From NCBI GenBank assembly GCA_964595565.1, contig CAZQQX010000027.1:1-28322 (forward strand): 28,322 nt of DNA, written 5' to 3'. Below, piece after piece: positions 1-7,092 of this stretch. The number at the start of each line of letters is the position of its first letter. Within the stretch, counting starts at the first letter, position 1. Made by a program: the position numbers and the translations under genes. The DNA is from JAQVEM01 sp964595565. GTDB lineage: Bacteria; Actinomycetota; Humimicrobiia; Humimicrobiales; Humimicrobiaceae. Under the pieces are notes generated by a model, which saw nothing but the letters and a program-made list of their open reading frames with translations, was not told the origin of the DNA and searched no databases.

Positions 1-523
1 TTACCACAATTATAATAAATGCAGGCCATGGTTCAGATTGCCATTCTCTAAAATTTCCTAGCAACCCCATAGCTATTAATATATTATTAAAAGTACCAAG
101 CCTGGGGTTAAATATCCACTTCCACATAAGCCCGACTACAACAGGAGGCAATGCCCATGGTATTAAAAGAATAGCCATTATGAAATTTGATCCCCTTAAA
201 TCCATATTTAATAATACAGCCAGAAAAAGACCAAAAACTATTGCCAGGACAGTAACAACTAATGCGAAAAGTATTGTTATCCAGACTGAGTGGGCTATAT
301 CAGGTATTTTAAATATGTTTACAAAATTTTCAATTCCAATAAACTTTGGTGTCTTTCCCAGTCTCCAATCAAACAAACTCATAACAAATGAATAGATAAC
401 AGGGAACACCATAACAAATAATATAAATATCATAGCAGGTAACATCATATTTATATTAAAACTATTTCTCCTAAAGGATTGTGGAACCACTTTTTTTCTA
501 TATTTTAAATTCACATTTACCAC
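1..523 (-). CDS. Sugar-type ABC transporter permease (MalF/UgpA-like), 3' end cut by the window edge
   Basis: Reading leftward from about 523, the open frame gives a hydrophobic protein with a basic N-terminus (NLKYRKKVVPQSFRRNS), a first membrane helix (MMLPAMIFILFVMVFPVIYS), an FDWR/FIGIENF segment and further helices. This is the usual start of MalF/UgpA-type permeases (binding-protein-dependent transport inner membrane component). About 174 codons are visible and the frame runs off the window, so the EAA loop is not seen. The start is uncertain: GTG codons at 523 and 514 are in frame and neither has a clear Shine-Dalgarno site. It follows the binding-protein gene in the same direction, with a hairpin terminator between them, as is common where the binding protein must be made in excess. 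It should form the membrane channel for that binding protein; a MalG-like partner and an ATPase would be expected beyond position 1. Confidence 0.85.
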   Translation of the reverse strand, partial: MVNVNLKYRKKVVPQSFRRNSFNINMMLPAMIFILFVMVFPVIYSFVMSLFDWRLGKTPKFIGIENFVNIFKIPDIAHSVWITILFALVVTVLAIVFGLFLAVLLNMDLRGSNFIMAILLIPWALPPVVVGLMWKWIFNPRLGTFNNILIAMGLLGNFREWQSEPWPAFIIIVV

Positions 524-549
524 ACTATTATATCTAATAAAAAAAAGGA

Positions 550-573
550 AGGCAGGTGAAAAATCACCTGCCT
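550..573 (-). terminator. Intrinsic terminator between binding protein and permease genes
   Basis: A perfect 10-bp inverted repeat (AGGCAGGTGA at 550-559 and TCACCTGCCT at 564-573) has a 4-nt loop. On the minus strand it is followed by TCC and a run of eight T. It lies just after the stop of the binding-protein gene and before the permease, so it probably acts as a partial terminator that lowers permease expression. Confidence 0.8.
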
Positions 574-585
574 TTTAATCACCTA

Positions 586-2025
586 TTATTCCAAATATGA
601 TTCCCATGTTGAATTGAATAAATCCTCAAGCTGATTTAGTGTTTCTTCTTCATCAATTTTACCATTAAAGTATTTTTCGAATATCGGTATACTTCCGTTC
701 TCTATTTCACTCATATTTGGTTCAACATATCTTACTGATCTACTGGCCATATCTAATGCAATTGGTATATATGGGTACTCGGCAACATATTCCGCATCAT
801 TTGCAAGTGATAATCTTACCGGGGAGAACCCATCGTGCTCATTTCTCCATTTCTGTATTGGAATAGATGAATAGAACAGAGAGAAAGCTACCGCATTATC
901 CAGGTTCTCAGCGCCATCTCTTATTACATACCCCATATCACCTGTGACACAATAGCTTTCATTGTCTCCATCTACAGGTACCCCGGCCCAACCTATCGTG
1001 TCCAAATTTTCCGGGAAGTTATTTAAAATATCAGCATAAACCCATCCCATATAATTCCAGGATAGTCCTACACCACCTGCTGAAAATGAGGACCTTGCTT
1101 GTCCAGGGTCACCAGCTGCCATAACAGGATCTGAAAATTCACTGGTATAAAGTGCTTTTTCTACCTGCAGAGCTCTTATACCATATTCATCATTAAACAA
1201 TGCTTTGGGGTCACTTGAATCCTCGTTCCAGTATTCACCGCCTACATTCTTTATTAATGCGTAAAATACAGGATTCCAGCTCTGACCGGGTTGTGATACT
1301 CCTGTAAACCCGTAAGTTTCAGGTATTCCATCACCATCTTCATCTACGGTAGAATCTGCTGCACACTGGAGAAAATCATTTATTTGTTTCGGTGGAGCAT
1401 CATAACCTGCTTTTGATAGTATATCCTTATTATATTGGATACCCCATATTCCAACAAAAAACGGGACACCAAACCATTTATCTCCTGAACCAACTGCTTT
1501 GTGAATGCCCGGCACTATATCATCTTTTAATTCCTGAGGAATCATATCTGTCACATCTGCTAGATAATCTTTAAACTGATTAGTCCAAGCACCCCAGCTC
1601 CACATAAGATCAAAATCTGCAGTTCCGGTTTCAAGTTCCATGGCTATTTTTGATGCATAATCCGCGTATGGTATTGCTACCCAATTCACTTCTACTTCAG
1701 GAAACGCATCTAAAAACATTGATGTAACACTTTCTTCCAGAGCCATTTCATCTTTATAGGAATAAATATTTAACTGTCCAGACGGTTTAAGTCCCGCTTT
1801 CTCAATCCAGTAAGTTGCAGTCTCTATCGCTTCCTCTACTTCTTCTGCTGCTTCTTCTGCTTCTTCTGTTGCTTCTTCTTCTGCTACTTCCTCTACTTCT
1901 TCTGCTACTTCCTCTACTTCTTCTGTTGCTTCCTCAGCTTTTGCGCAACCCATTGGTAAAATAGCCATTGAAATTGTAAAAACTACAATAGCTACCCATG
2001 CAATTGACTTAACTTTAGAAATCAT
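586..2025 (-). CDS. Extracellular solute-binding lipoprotein, family 1 (sugar-type ABC transporter)
   Basis: A 479-aa binding protein that would capture a carbohydrate-like ligand outside the membrane and deliver it to the downstream permease. The N-terminus has a basic start, a hydrophobic helix and a lipobox (LPMGC, Cys27), so it is a lipid-anchored protein. Residues about 30-65 are almost only Glu, Ala, Val and Thr, a flexible acidic linker. The rest has SBP_bac_1 features: LNIYSYKDE near the start, FDLMWSWGAW, GVPFFVGIWGIQYNKDIL, and a DEDGDGIPETYGF stretch. The ATG at 2025 is chosen over an in-frame TTG at 2034, because GGAG lies about 10 nt before the ATG and almost touches the TTG. The ligand cannot be told from sequence. 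The neighbouring FAD and Fe-S oxidase genes suggest a sugar acid or hydroxy-acid-containing compound, which is inference. Confidence 0.92.
   Translation of the reverse strand: MISKVKSIAWVAIVVFTISMAILPMGCAKAEEATEEVEEVAEEVEEVAEEEATEEAEEAAEEVEEAIETATYWIEKAGLKPSGQLNIYSYKDEMALEESVTSMFLDAFPEVEVNWVAIPYADYASKIAMELETGTADFDLMWSWGAWTNQFKDYLADVTDMIPQELKDDIVPGIHKAVGSGDKWFGVPFFVGIWGIQYNKDILSKAGYDAPPKQINDFLQCAADSTVDEDGDGIPETYGFTGVSQPGQSWNPVFYALIKNVGGEYWNEDSSDPKALFNDEYGIRALQVEKALYTSEFSDPVMAAGDPGQARSSFSAGGVGLSWNYMGWVYADILNNFPENLDTIGWAGVPVDGDNESYCVTGDMGYVIRDGAENLDNAVAFSLFYSSIPIQKWRNEHDGFSPVRLSLANDAEYVAEYPYIPIALDMASRSVRYVEPNMSEIENGSIPIFEKYFNGKIDEEETLNQLEDLFNSTWESYLE
1880..1921 (-). repeat. Two perfect 21-bp tandem units in the lipoprotein linker
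   Basis: The 21-base unit at 1880-1900 is repeated exactly at 1901-1921. It lies inside a longer Glu/Ala/Val-coding low-complexity stretch (about 1825-1940). Each unit encodes seven residues of the acidic linker (EEVEEVA register), so unit number could change by slippage without a frameshift. Confidence 0.85.
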
Positions 2026-2097
2026 CTTACACAATCTCCTTTCACACTTTAAAATAGTGCTGAGTTTTCAATCTGATAATATTTTTTACTATAATTA

Positions 2098-2143
2098 TCA
2101 CCTCCTAATATCTCTAAAAGATTTATAAAATTTTTCACCTCCT
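2098..2143 (-). repeat. Two copies of AGGAGGTGA in the leader of the binding-protein gene
   Basis: TCACCTCCT occurs at 2098-2106 and again at 2135-2143. On the coding (minus) strand each reads AGGAGGTGA, a full complement of the 16S rRNA 3' end. No ATG follows either copy at a usual distance; the true start of the binding protein has its own GGAG. Their role is unknown. Confidence 0.6.
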
Positions 2144-2167
2144 GCTTTATTTTTTTATCCAAATTAC

Positions 2168-2196
2168 ATATAAAATAACTTTTTAATATCCATCAA
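2168..2196 (-). promoter_or_regulatory. Possible promoter before the binding-protein gene
   Basis: On the minus strand TTGATG (2196-2191), a 17-nt spacer and TTATAT (2173-2168) resemble a sigma-A promoter. It would give the binding protein its own transcript with a leader of about 135 nt. The match is moderate in an AT-rich region. Confidence 0.3.
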
Positions 2197-2236
2197 TTCA
2201 TTACAACTGTTTACAAATAATTAATATAAATATATT

Positions 2237-3433
2237 TTAATAACCATTAAAATCGTAAATACAGCAAGAATCTTTTACCAGCTCGGCTATATCTCTTACC
2301 TCTATATCATAACCCCTGCTATCCATAGCCCCCTTTAGCATTTGCAGACATAAAGGACAGGCCACTGCAACTATATCAACGTCTAATTCCTTGATCTGGT
2401 CTGCCCTGGCAAGATCCATTTTTACATTGGGAAGATCCATCCATAAAACAGGTCCTCCACCTCCGCAGCAATATGAATTCCCTCTTGACAGCTCAAGTTC
2501 AACCAGTTCAACTCCTGGAATGCTTTTCAATATTTCCCTGGGTTCCTCATAAATATTATTACGTCTCCCCAGATAACATGAATCGTGGTATGTAATTTTT
2601 TTATTTATCTTCTTACCAATTTTAATTATTTTTGAATTTATCAGTTCCCAGAGTACCTGGGTATAATGTTTAACCTCTATATTTTCCAGACCTTCATAAT
2701 AGTTTAAGAAAATGTCATAATCGTGAGGAGAAAAGCAAATTATCTTCTTAATTTTATACTTTTTAAAAATTTCCAGATTATGTTCAACCATTTCTTCATA
2801 TATTCCTTCATCTCCTAGCATCATAGCCTGGGAACCGCTATCCATTTCCTGGCTACCAAGCATGCAAAATTTTACTCCTGCTCTTTTCAAAATATCTATT
2901 ACAGCTTCTGCAGCAACTCTTGCATCTTCATCGTAAGGGACGAAGGAACCAGCATATAGAATAGTGTCTGCTCCATCATCTTTAATACCCAAATTATTAA
3001 CCCAGTCATCTTTAACTTTTGGCAGACCACCATAAGGATTTCCGAACTTCATGATATTGCTCAGGACATCCCTTATTCTTGGATCAATGTTTCCGTTTTC
3101 TACTTTTATTGCCCTCAAAATTTCTGTAGTAGTTGCCCCGCTTACAACTTTCTTCCGGGTTTTTTCGGTAAGAAATACATTTTCACCACAATACCATTCA
3201 CATGCTCTACAGCCACTGCAGGCATAAAGTATTTCGTCAGGTATGTCAGAAATATTATATTCACCCTTCAATACTCCGAGCGCTACCTGCGCAATGCCTC
3301 TTGGTGAAACAGACCCGATTTGTAACTCATTGTATGCCGGACAATCCTTATTGCACAATCCGCAAGAGCAACTCAAACAATTCTCCAGCGCTTTACCATA
3401 ATCCTTTAACGTAACTATATTATGTTTACCCAT
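2237..3433 (-). CDS. (Fe-S)-binding oxidoreductase subunit, GlcF/HdrD-like, with CCG domain
   Basis: A 398-aa cytoplasmic or membrane-associated electron-transfer subunit. The N-terminus has two [4Fe-4S]-type cysteine clusters: C19, C22 or C24, C27, C31, and C72, C75, C78, C82. The C-terminal half has a CCG (heterodisulfide-reductase-like) module with YHDSCYLGRRNNIYEEPRE, a CCGGGGPVLWMD loop and a closing CPLC. In the family such proteins take electrons from a FAD subunit (GlcD/GlcF, LldEF, HdrD). Its start is 13 nt after the stop of the FAD oxidase gene, with AAGGAG nine nt before the ATG, so the two should be co-translated partners. The electron acceptor and substrate are not evident. No membrane segment is seen, so a quinone link would need another subunit. 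Confidence 0.88.
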   Translation of the reverse strand: MGKHNIVTLKDYGKALENCLSCSCGLCNKDCPAYNELQIGSVSPRGIAQVALGVLKGEYNISDIPDEILYACSGCRACEWYCGENVFLTEKTRKKVVSGATTTEILRAIKVENGNIDPRIRDVLSNIMKFGNPYGGLPKVKDDWVNNLGIKDDGADTILYAGSFVPYDEDARVAAEAVIDILKRAGVKFCMLGSQEMDSGSQAMMLGDEGIYEEMVEHNLEIFKKYKIKKIICFSPHDYDIFLNYYEGLENIEVKHYTQVLWELINSKIIKIGKKINKKITYHDSCYLGRRNNIYEEPREILKSIPGVELVELELSRGNSYCCGGGGPVLWMDLPNVKMDLARADQIKELDVDIVAVACPLCLQMLKGAMDSRGYDIEVRDIAELVKDSCCIYDFNGY

Positions 3434-3446
3434 AACCTAAAACTCC

Positions 3447-4970
3447 TTAAAATATTATTTTTGGATTCATTATGTTTTTTGGATCAATTGACTTTTTTAT
3501 TTTCTTCATTAATTTATAAGCATTTTTACCCATATTCCTTTCCATAATCTCTACTTCCAGATCCCTTGGTATCCACGCATGGGTTGTAGCTATTGCTCCG
3601 TCACACTCAAATATTAATTCAACATATTTTTTATACCAATCAAGAAATTCGTCCCTGAACTTCTTATTCATATTTTTTCTATAAACATGTATTGTAGCCC
3701 AGGTTTTATTAAAGCCTACAACTCCCGGTAAAACTCTTCCAATATCTCTGGCAATTGTGCAATTGGCTAAGTTAGGATATATTTCTTTATTTTCCATGTC
3801 ATAGCAATGCTTCCTAAATTTAGCATGCCATTCTATGAGTCTGCTGTCAGGAATGTTTGGATCTAAAAATATTGGCTTAGCAGAATAACCATCTGCTTTA
3901 ATATGCTTGCTGAATATATCCGATGCGATACCCAAACTCACATTTACCTTCTTGTAGAGCCCTTTCCACTCTCTTGAATGTGCATCCCACCAATTAGTGA
4001 TCTCCGTCAATTCCGGGGCATAAAATCCATTATGTTTTTTTATGATATCCTCGGCAATATCCTTCAAACCATCAACTTCATGCTGAAAACCATAAATAGA
4101 ATAATGGACTACCATAGCTATTTCTTTCGGCCAGGGTTTTCCTATGGTTTGTTCAGAATATGATTCCTCATCTACTGAACACGAAACCCTCCATATATTA
4201 TTTGAGTATTTGCTCCTTTTTAATTCTAAATAAGCTTCTAACCCTTCCTTAAAAGTCCCAAAGGCAGCTTCCCCATAGTACTCTGCCGGAGGATAGTCTG
4301 TGAATCTTTCAGTTACTTTGGTAATAATACCCAGTGTTCCTCTTGAACCAATAAATAAATTCATTAAATCCCAGCCTGTTGATGATTTTGTAGGTTTATT
4401 TGATCCCCTTCCTACATCAATTACACTTCCATCAGGTAATACCACTTCAATTTTATAAATATTATCACCAGCGGGACCCCATCTATTTTCCCAATAACCA
4501 TATCCATCAACCGCAGGGCGGGAACCCAGAGTACATATTTCTTCTGATCCGGGGTAGTCTGTAGGCATATATCCCCTCTTTATTAAATAACTAATGAGCT
4601 CCATCATATTTACCCCTGCTTCTCCCGTAATTCTATAGTCCTCCTCATTCAGCTCCAGAATTTTATTCATTTTTTTTGTTTCAACAACTATGCCTCCACG
4701 CATGCCTTCTGCACCATAAGTACCAGATCTACCCCCTGAAGGGATTAATGGGATCCCATATTTATCCGCAAATTTAACTATCTTTTGTACGTCTTCAGTA
4801 CTGGTGGGAGTAACTACTGCATCAGGTAAAAATATTTCTAGATAATCTTCATGTAACAAACACTCAGGTCCATGTGTAACCGTATAGCACATCCTGGTAG
4901 GCTTATCAGTAAATACATTCAAATCTCCTATAGCTTTCCTAAGCTCACTTATTTCTTTTTCTGAAACCAT
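3447..4970 (-). CDS. FAD-binding oxidoreductase, GlcD/VAO (PCMH) type
   Basis: A 507-aa flavoprotein expected to oxidise a 2-hydroxy acid (lactate, glycolate or a sugar acid) or a related alcohol and pass electrons to the adjacent Fe-S subunit. The FAD_binding_4 domain is seen in VVTPTSTEDVQKIVKFADK, the PSGGRSGTYGAEG loop and an adapted PGS segment (YPGSEEICTLGSR). GSRGTLGIITKVT and the C-terminal KKSIDPKNIMNP segment complete the FAD-oxidase C pattern. The HGxG/HGIG motif normally seen near the C-terminus of GlcD proteins is replaced by TTHAWIPRD, so the substrate may differ from lactate or glycolate. The ATG at 4970 is chosen because AGGAG lies just before it; a longer frame from a TTG at 4991 would put that site inside the gene. 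It is the first intact gene of the leftward cluster. Confidence 0.88.
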   Translation of the reverse strand: MVSEKEISELRKAIGDLNVFTDKPTRMCYTVTHGPECLLHEDYLEIFLPDAVVTPTSTEDVQKIVKFADKYGIPLIPSGGRSGTYGAEGMRGGIVVETKKMNKILELNEEDYRITGEAGVNMMELISYLIKRGYMPTDYPGSEEICTLGSRPAVDGYGYWENRWGPAGDNIYKIEVVLPDGSVIDVGRGSNKPTKSSTGWDLMNLFIGSRGTLGIITKVTERFTDYPPAEYYGEAAFGTFKEGLEAYLELKRSKYSNNIWRVSCSVDEESYSEQTIGKPWPKEIAMVVHYSIYGFQHEVDGLKDIAEDIIKKHNGFYAPELTEITNWWDAHSREWKGLYKKVNVSLGIASDIFSKHIKADGYSAKPIFLDPNIPDSRLIEWHAKFRKHCYDMENKEIYPNLANCTIARDIGRVLPGVVGFNKTWATIHVYRKNMNKKFRDEFLDWYKKYVELIFECDGAIATTHAWIPRDLEVEIMERNMGKNAYKLMKKIKKSIDPKNIMNPKIIF

Positions 4971-5137
4971 TGCTCTCCTTCCTATTAACAAATTGCCCGG
5001 AACACTTTTAAAAAATAATTACCCTATTATTTAAATATTTATTATATTCCTAACAAAAAATTTTTTTTAAACACTAAATATGCTAATCCCGGGTAGCCAA
5101 ATTTTATCTTACGTATTTTAGAGAGATTTACTCTGTT

Positions 5138-5410
5138 TTAACCATTCAATTTAAGATAATCTAGAGATCTTGTCACCTCCAAAAAAATAGCCGGGGATTT
5201 ATAGTCGGAATTAGCTTTACTGTGCTTACCATCCATCTCTATTAAATTTACAGTAGCTTTCTTTTCTACAGTATAGCTTAATTTGTTTTCTTTTTTCATC
5301 TCATACATTGAATTGGGGCTATTTACCTTTCTAAGAACGATCCCGGGAATTATAGATCTATTTAATTCCTGAATTAATTTTAAGTCTCTAATTCTCAGTG
5401 TAAATTTATA
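5138..5410 (-). pseudogene. Decayed small ORF, possibly the N-terminal remnant of a ROK-type regulator
   Basis: Between two stops, 90 codons are open on the minus strand. The only ATG (5308) would give a 56-aa peptide with no Shine-Dalgarno site. The opening residues (LRIRDLKLIQELNRS) resemble the helix that precedes the winged helix in ROK/NagC-type regulators. In the same frame just upstream, a GTG-initiated stub (GTG GAG AAA GTA AGT) runs into TAG TAA. It lies directly after a strong promoter and before the oxidase genes, where a local regulator would be expected. The ROK link is only a resemblance; this could equally be a small unknown gene or non-coding leader. I do not recognise the C-terminal half. 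Confidence 0.3.
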
Positions 5411-5460
5411 TTACTATTTTAAGATACTTACTTTCTCCACTGTCTTTATTAAGTTACTAC

Positions 5461-5489
5461 ATAATATATTAACCTTTACTTATTGTCAA
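5461..5489 (-). promoter_or_regulatory. Strong sigma-A-type promoter for the oxidase/ABC cluster
   Basis: On the minus strand a perfect TTGACA (5489-5484) is followed by a 17-nt spacer and TATTAT (5466-5461). Transcription would start near 5454 and run through the decayed ORF into the FAD oxidase gene, with a leader of nearly 490 nt. Confidence 0.75.
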
Positions 5490-5799
5490 TAGCATTTTAT
5501 TTTTGCATTCAAAATTGAGTTTTTCTTCTCCTTTTTCTGTCGAAACCCTATTTTATCTTAGCTCCGCTATCCTCACATATCTTAAATTTATTTATTAATA
5601 GAAAATTAAAAACCGAAAGCGTCTTTTTAATTCCTCGCCAGGGTACATTATCATTAAGACATATGCTTGCATAATAAAACTAAGAATAATAACAAATTAA
5701 AAAGGCCCAAAAAATTTTATCTCTATAGTTACCACGACCGTTGCTAAATTTACATATTATTACTTTCATTAATGTTTATTTATTGTAATTTACCCTTTG

Positions 5800-5808
5800 T
5801 GATATAAT
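5800..5808 (+). promoter_or_regulatory. Extended -10 promoter of plsY-nrdR
   Basis: TG-A-TATAAT at 5800-5808 is a perfect extended -10 element. The matching -35 region is weak (TTTATT, 18 nt upstream). The start would be near 5815, about 68 nt before plsY. Confidence 0.6.
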
Positions 5809-5882
5809 GCAATAAAATAATGCCTTTAGAACTGAATTTTACCTGTTAATGGCTAATATTTTTTATTAGTTAGTGTGAAAAT

Positions 5883-6527
5883 ATGGTCTTTCAAAATTAT
5901 TATCTGAATACCTTATTTATTTTAACTATTTCGTATCTTATTGGCTCCATACCGTCAGCCTATATCGCAGGAAAAATAAAGGGTATTGATATAAGCAAAG
6001 AAGGCAGTAAAAACGTGGGCGGAATGAATACCTTCACAAGCGCGGGTAAATTTGCGGGTGTAATGGTAATAATAGCAGATATTGGGAAAGGGTCGCTCGC
6101 AGCCTATATCGCCACCAGATTTTCAGACCATGTATTTATTCCATTACTGGCTGTTGTCTGCGCAGTAATCGGACATAACTGGATGATTTATATTGGATTC
6201 AGGGGAGGAAAAGGGGTGTCCACTTTCATCGGGGGGCTGCTCTATCTTTCCCCGGTAACATTTCTTTTTCTATACCTCATTTTTATACCGGTTGCACTGA
6301 TTATTCTTAAGGATTCTTACCTTGCCACTTCTGTTGCATTTTTTTTATTTTCTTTCTTTGTCTGGATTTATGAAGGAAATTTCTGGTGGCTTATTTTTGG
6401 TATACTTATTACTATAATATATAGTATCAAAAGTTATGGTCTGCTGAAATCATATTATACAGAAAAAAGAAGAGACGTAAGTCCGGTGATTAAAAAAATT
6501 TTTAAACCATTTTTTAAAGGAATGTAA
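5883..6527 (+). CDS. plsY: Glycerol-3-phosphate acyltransferase, PlsY family
   Basis: A 214-aa integral membrane enzyme that would move an acyl group from acyl-phosphate to glycerol-3-phosphate, the first step of phospholipid synthesis. The family order is visible: SYLIGSIPSAYIAGKIKGIDI at residues 17-37, then GSKNVGGMNT, then GHNWMIYIGFRGGKGVST near residues 98-115, among several hydrophobic helices. The second motif departs from the usual GSGNxGATN (SGN is SKN, ATN is GMN), so this may be a divergent paralogue or use another acyl donor. The ATG at 5883 has no clear Shine-Dalgarno site, but no better start is near. Its stop is 3 nt before nrdR, so both are likely transcribed together from the extended -10 promoter at 5800-5808. 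The basic C-terminus (residues 190-212) is on the cytoplasmic side by the positive-inside rule. Confidence 0.85.
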   Translation: MVFQNYYLNTLFILTISYLIGSIPSAYIAGKIKGIDISKEGSKNVGGMNTFTSAGKFAGVMVIIADIGKGSLAAYIATRFSDHVFIPLLAVVCAVIGHNWMIYIGFRGGKGVSTFIGGLLYLSPVTFLFLYLIFIPVALIILKDSYLATSVAFFLFSFFVWIYEGNFWWLIFGILITIIYSIKSYGLLKSYYTEKRRDVSPVIKKIFKPFFKGM

Positions 6528-6530
6528 AAC

Positions 6531-6986
6531 ATGAAATGTCCATTCTGTTCAAACCCTGATACCAGAGTCATAGACTCCAGATTAACAGAGTCAAACGACT
6601 GTGTCAGAAGGAGAAGGTTATGTGAAAAATGCGGTAAAAGGTTTACCACTTATGAAAGATTTGAGAATCAGCCCATTGCAGTAATAAAAAAAGATAATAC
6701 AAGAGAACCCTTTGACCGAAATAAAATACTGAGCGGCCTCATCAGGGCCTGTATTAAAAGAAATATAAGCACTGAAGTTCTAAATAATATAGTGGAGGAT
6801 ATAGAAAATGAAATCTCAAACATGCCCTCAAATGAAATACACTCAAGGGAAATAGGTAACCTTGTCTTAAAGAGATTAAAAAAACTGGACAAAGTCGCCT
6901 ATATAAGATTTGCCTCTGTTTATAAGCAATTTAACGACATAAAACAATTTACCCGGGAGCTCTCTGAATTGAAAAAAATTAAATAA
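6531..6986 (+). CDS. nrdR: Ribonucleotide reductase transcriptional repressor NrdR
   Basis: A 151-aa protein of normal NrdR length. The N-terminal zinc ribbon has C3, C6, C31 and C34 with the family sequence CPFCSNPDTRVIDSR and an RRRRLCEKCGKRFTTYER segment. From residue 50 an ATP-cone domain follows (VIKKDNTREPFDRNKILSGL), which senses dATP/ATP. NrdR binds paired operator boxes upstream of ribonucleotide reductase genes. Two such boxes lie at 17240-17255 and 17272-17287 in front of nrdJ in this window, which gives it a clear local target. AAAGGA lies about 10 nt before the ATG. It follows plsY by 3 nt, so nrdR is probably co-transcribed with it. Confidence 0.97.
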   Translation: MKCPFCSNPDTRVIDSRLTESNDCVRRRRLCEKCGKRFTTYERFENQPIAVIKKDNTREPFDRNKILSGLIRACIKRNISTEVLNNIVEDIENEISNMPSNEIHSREIGNLVLKRLKKLDKVAYIRFASVYKQFNDIKQFTRELSELKKIK

Positions 6987-7092
6987 TTACAGGGATTACT
7001 GGCCTTTTTTATTTATCGGGTTCCTAATTTTGCGTCCGAACCTGCATCTTTTATATCTCCATACCCATAGCCTGTAAACTTATTATATAATC

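Larger units (their letters stand above)
5411..5882. other. Intergenic region with divergent promoters only
   Basis: This AT-rich stretch separates the leftward catabolic cluster from plsY. It contains the leftward promoter at 5461-5489 and the rightward extended -10 at 5800-5808. No open frame with a start and ribosome site, and no RNA gene, was recognised in it. Confidence 0.6.

Noticed and set aside
180..395. 71-codon plus-strand frame
   Set aside because: It is antisense to the MalF-like permease, whose reading on the minus strand is clear.
6987..7092. Terminator between nrdR and the baeRF gene
   Set aside because: Only a 3-4 bp stem precedes the T-run near 7005; too weak to call.
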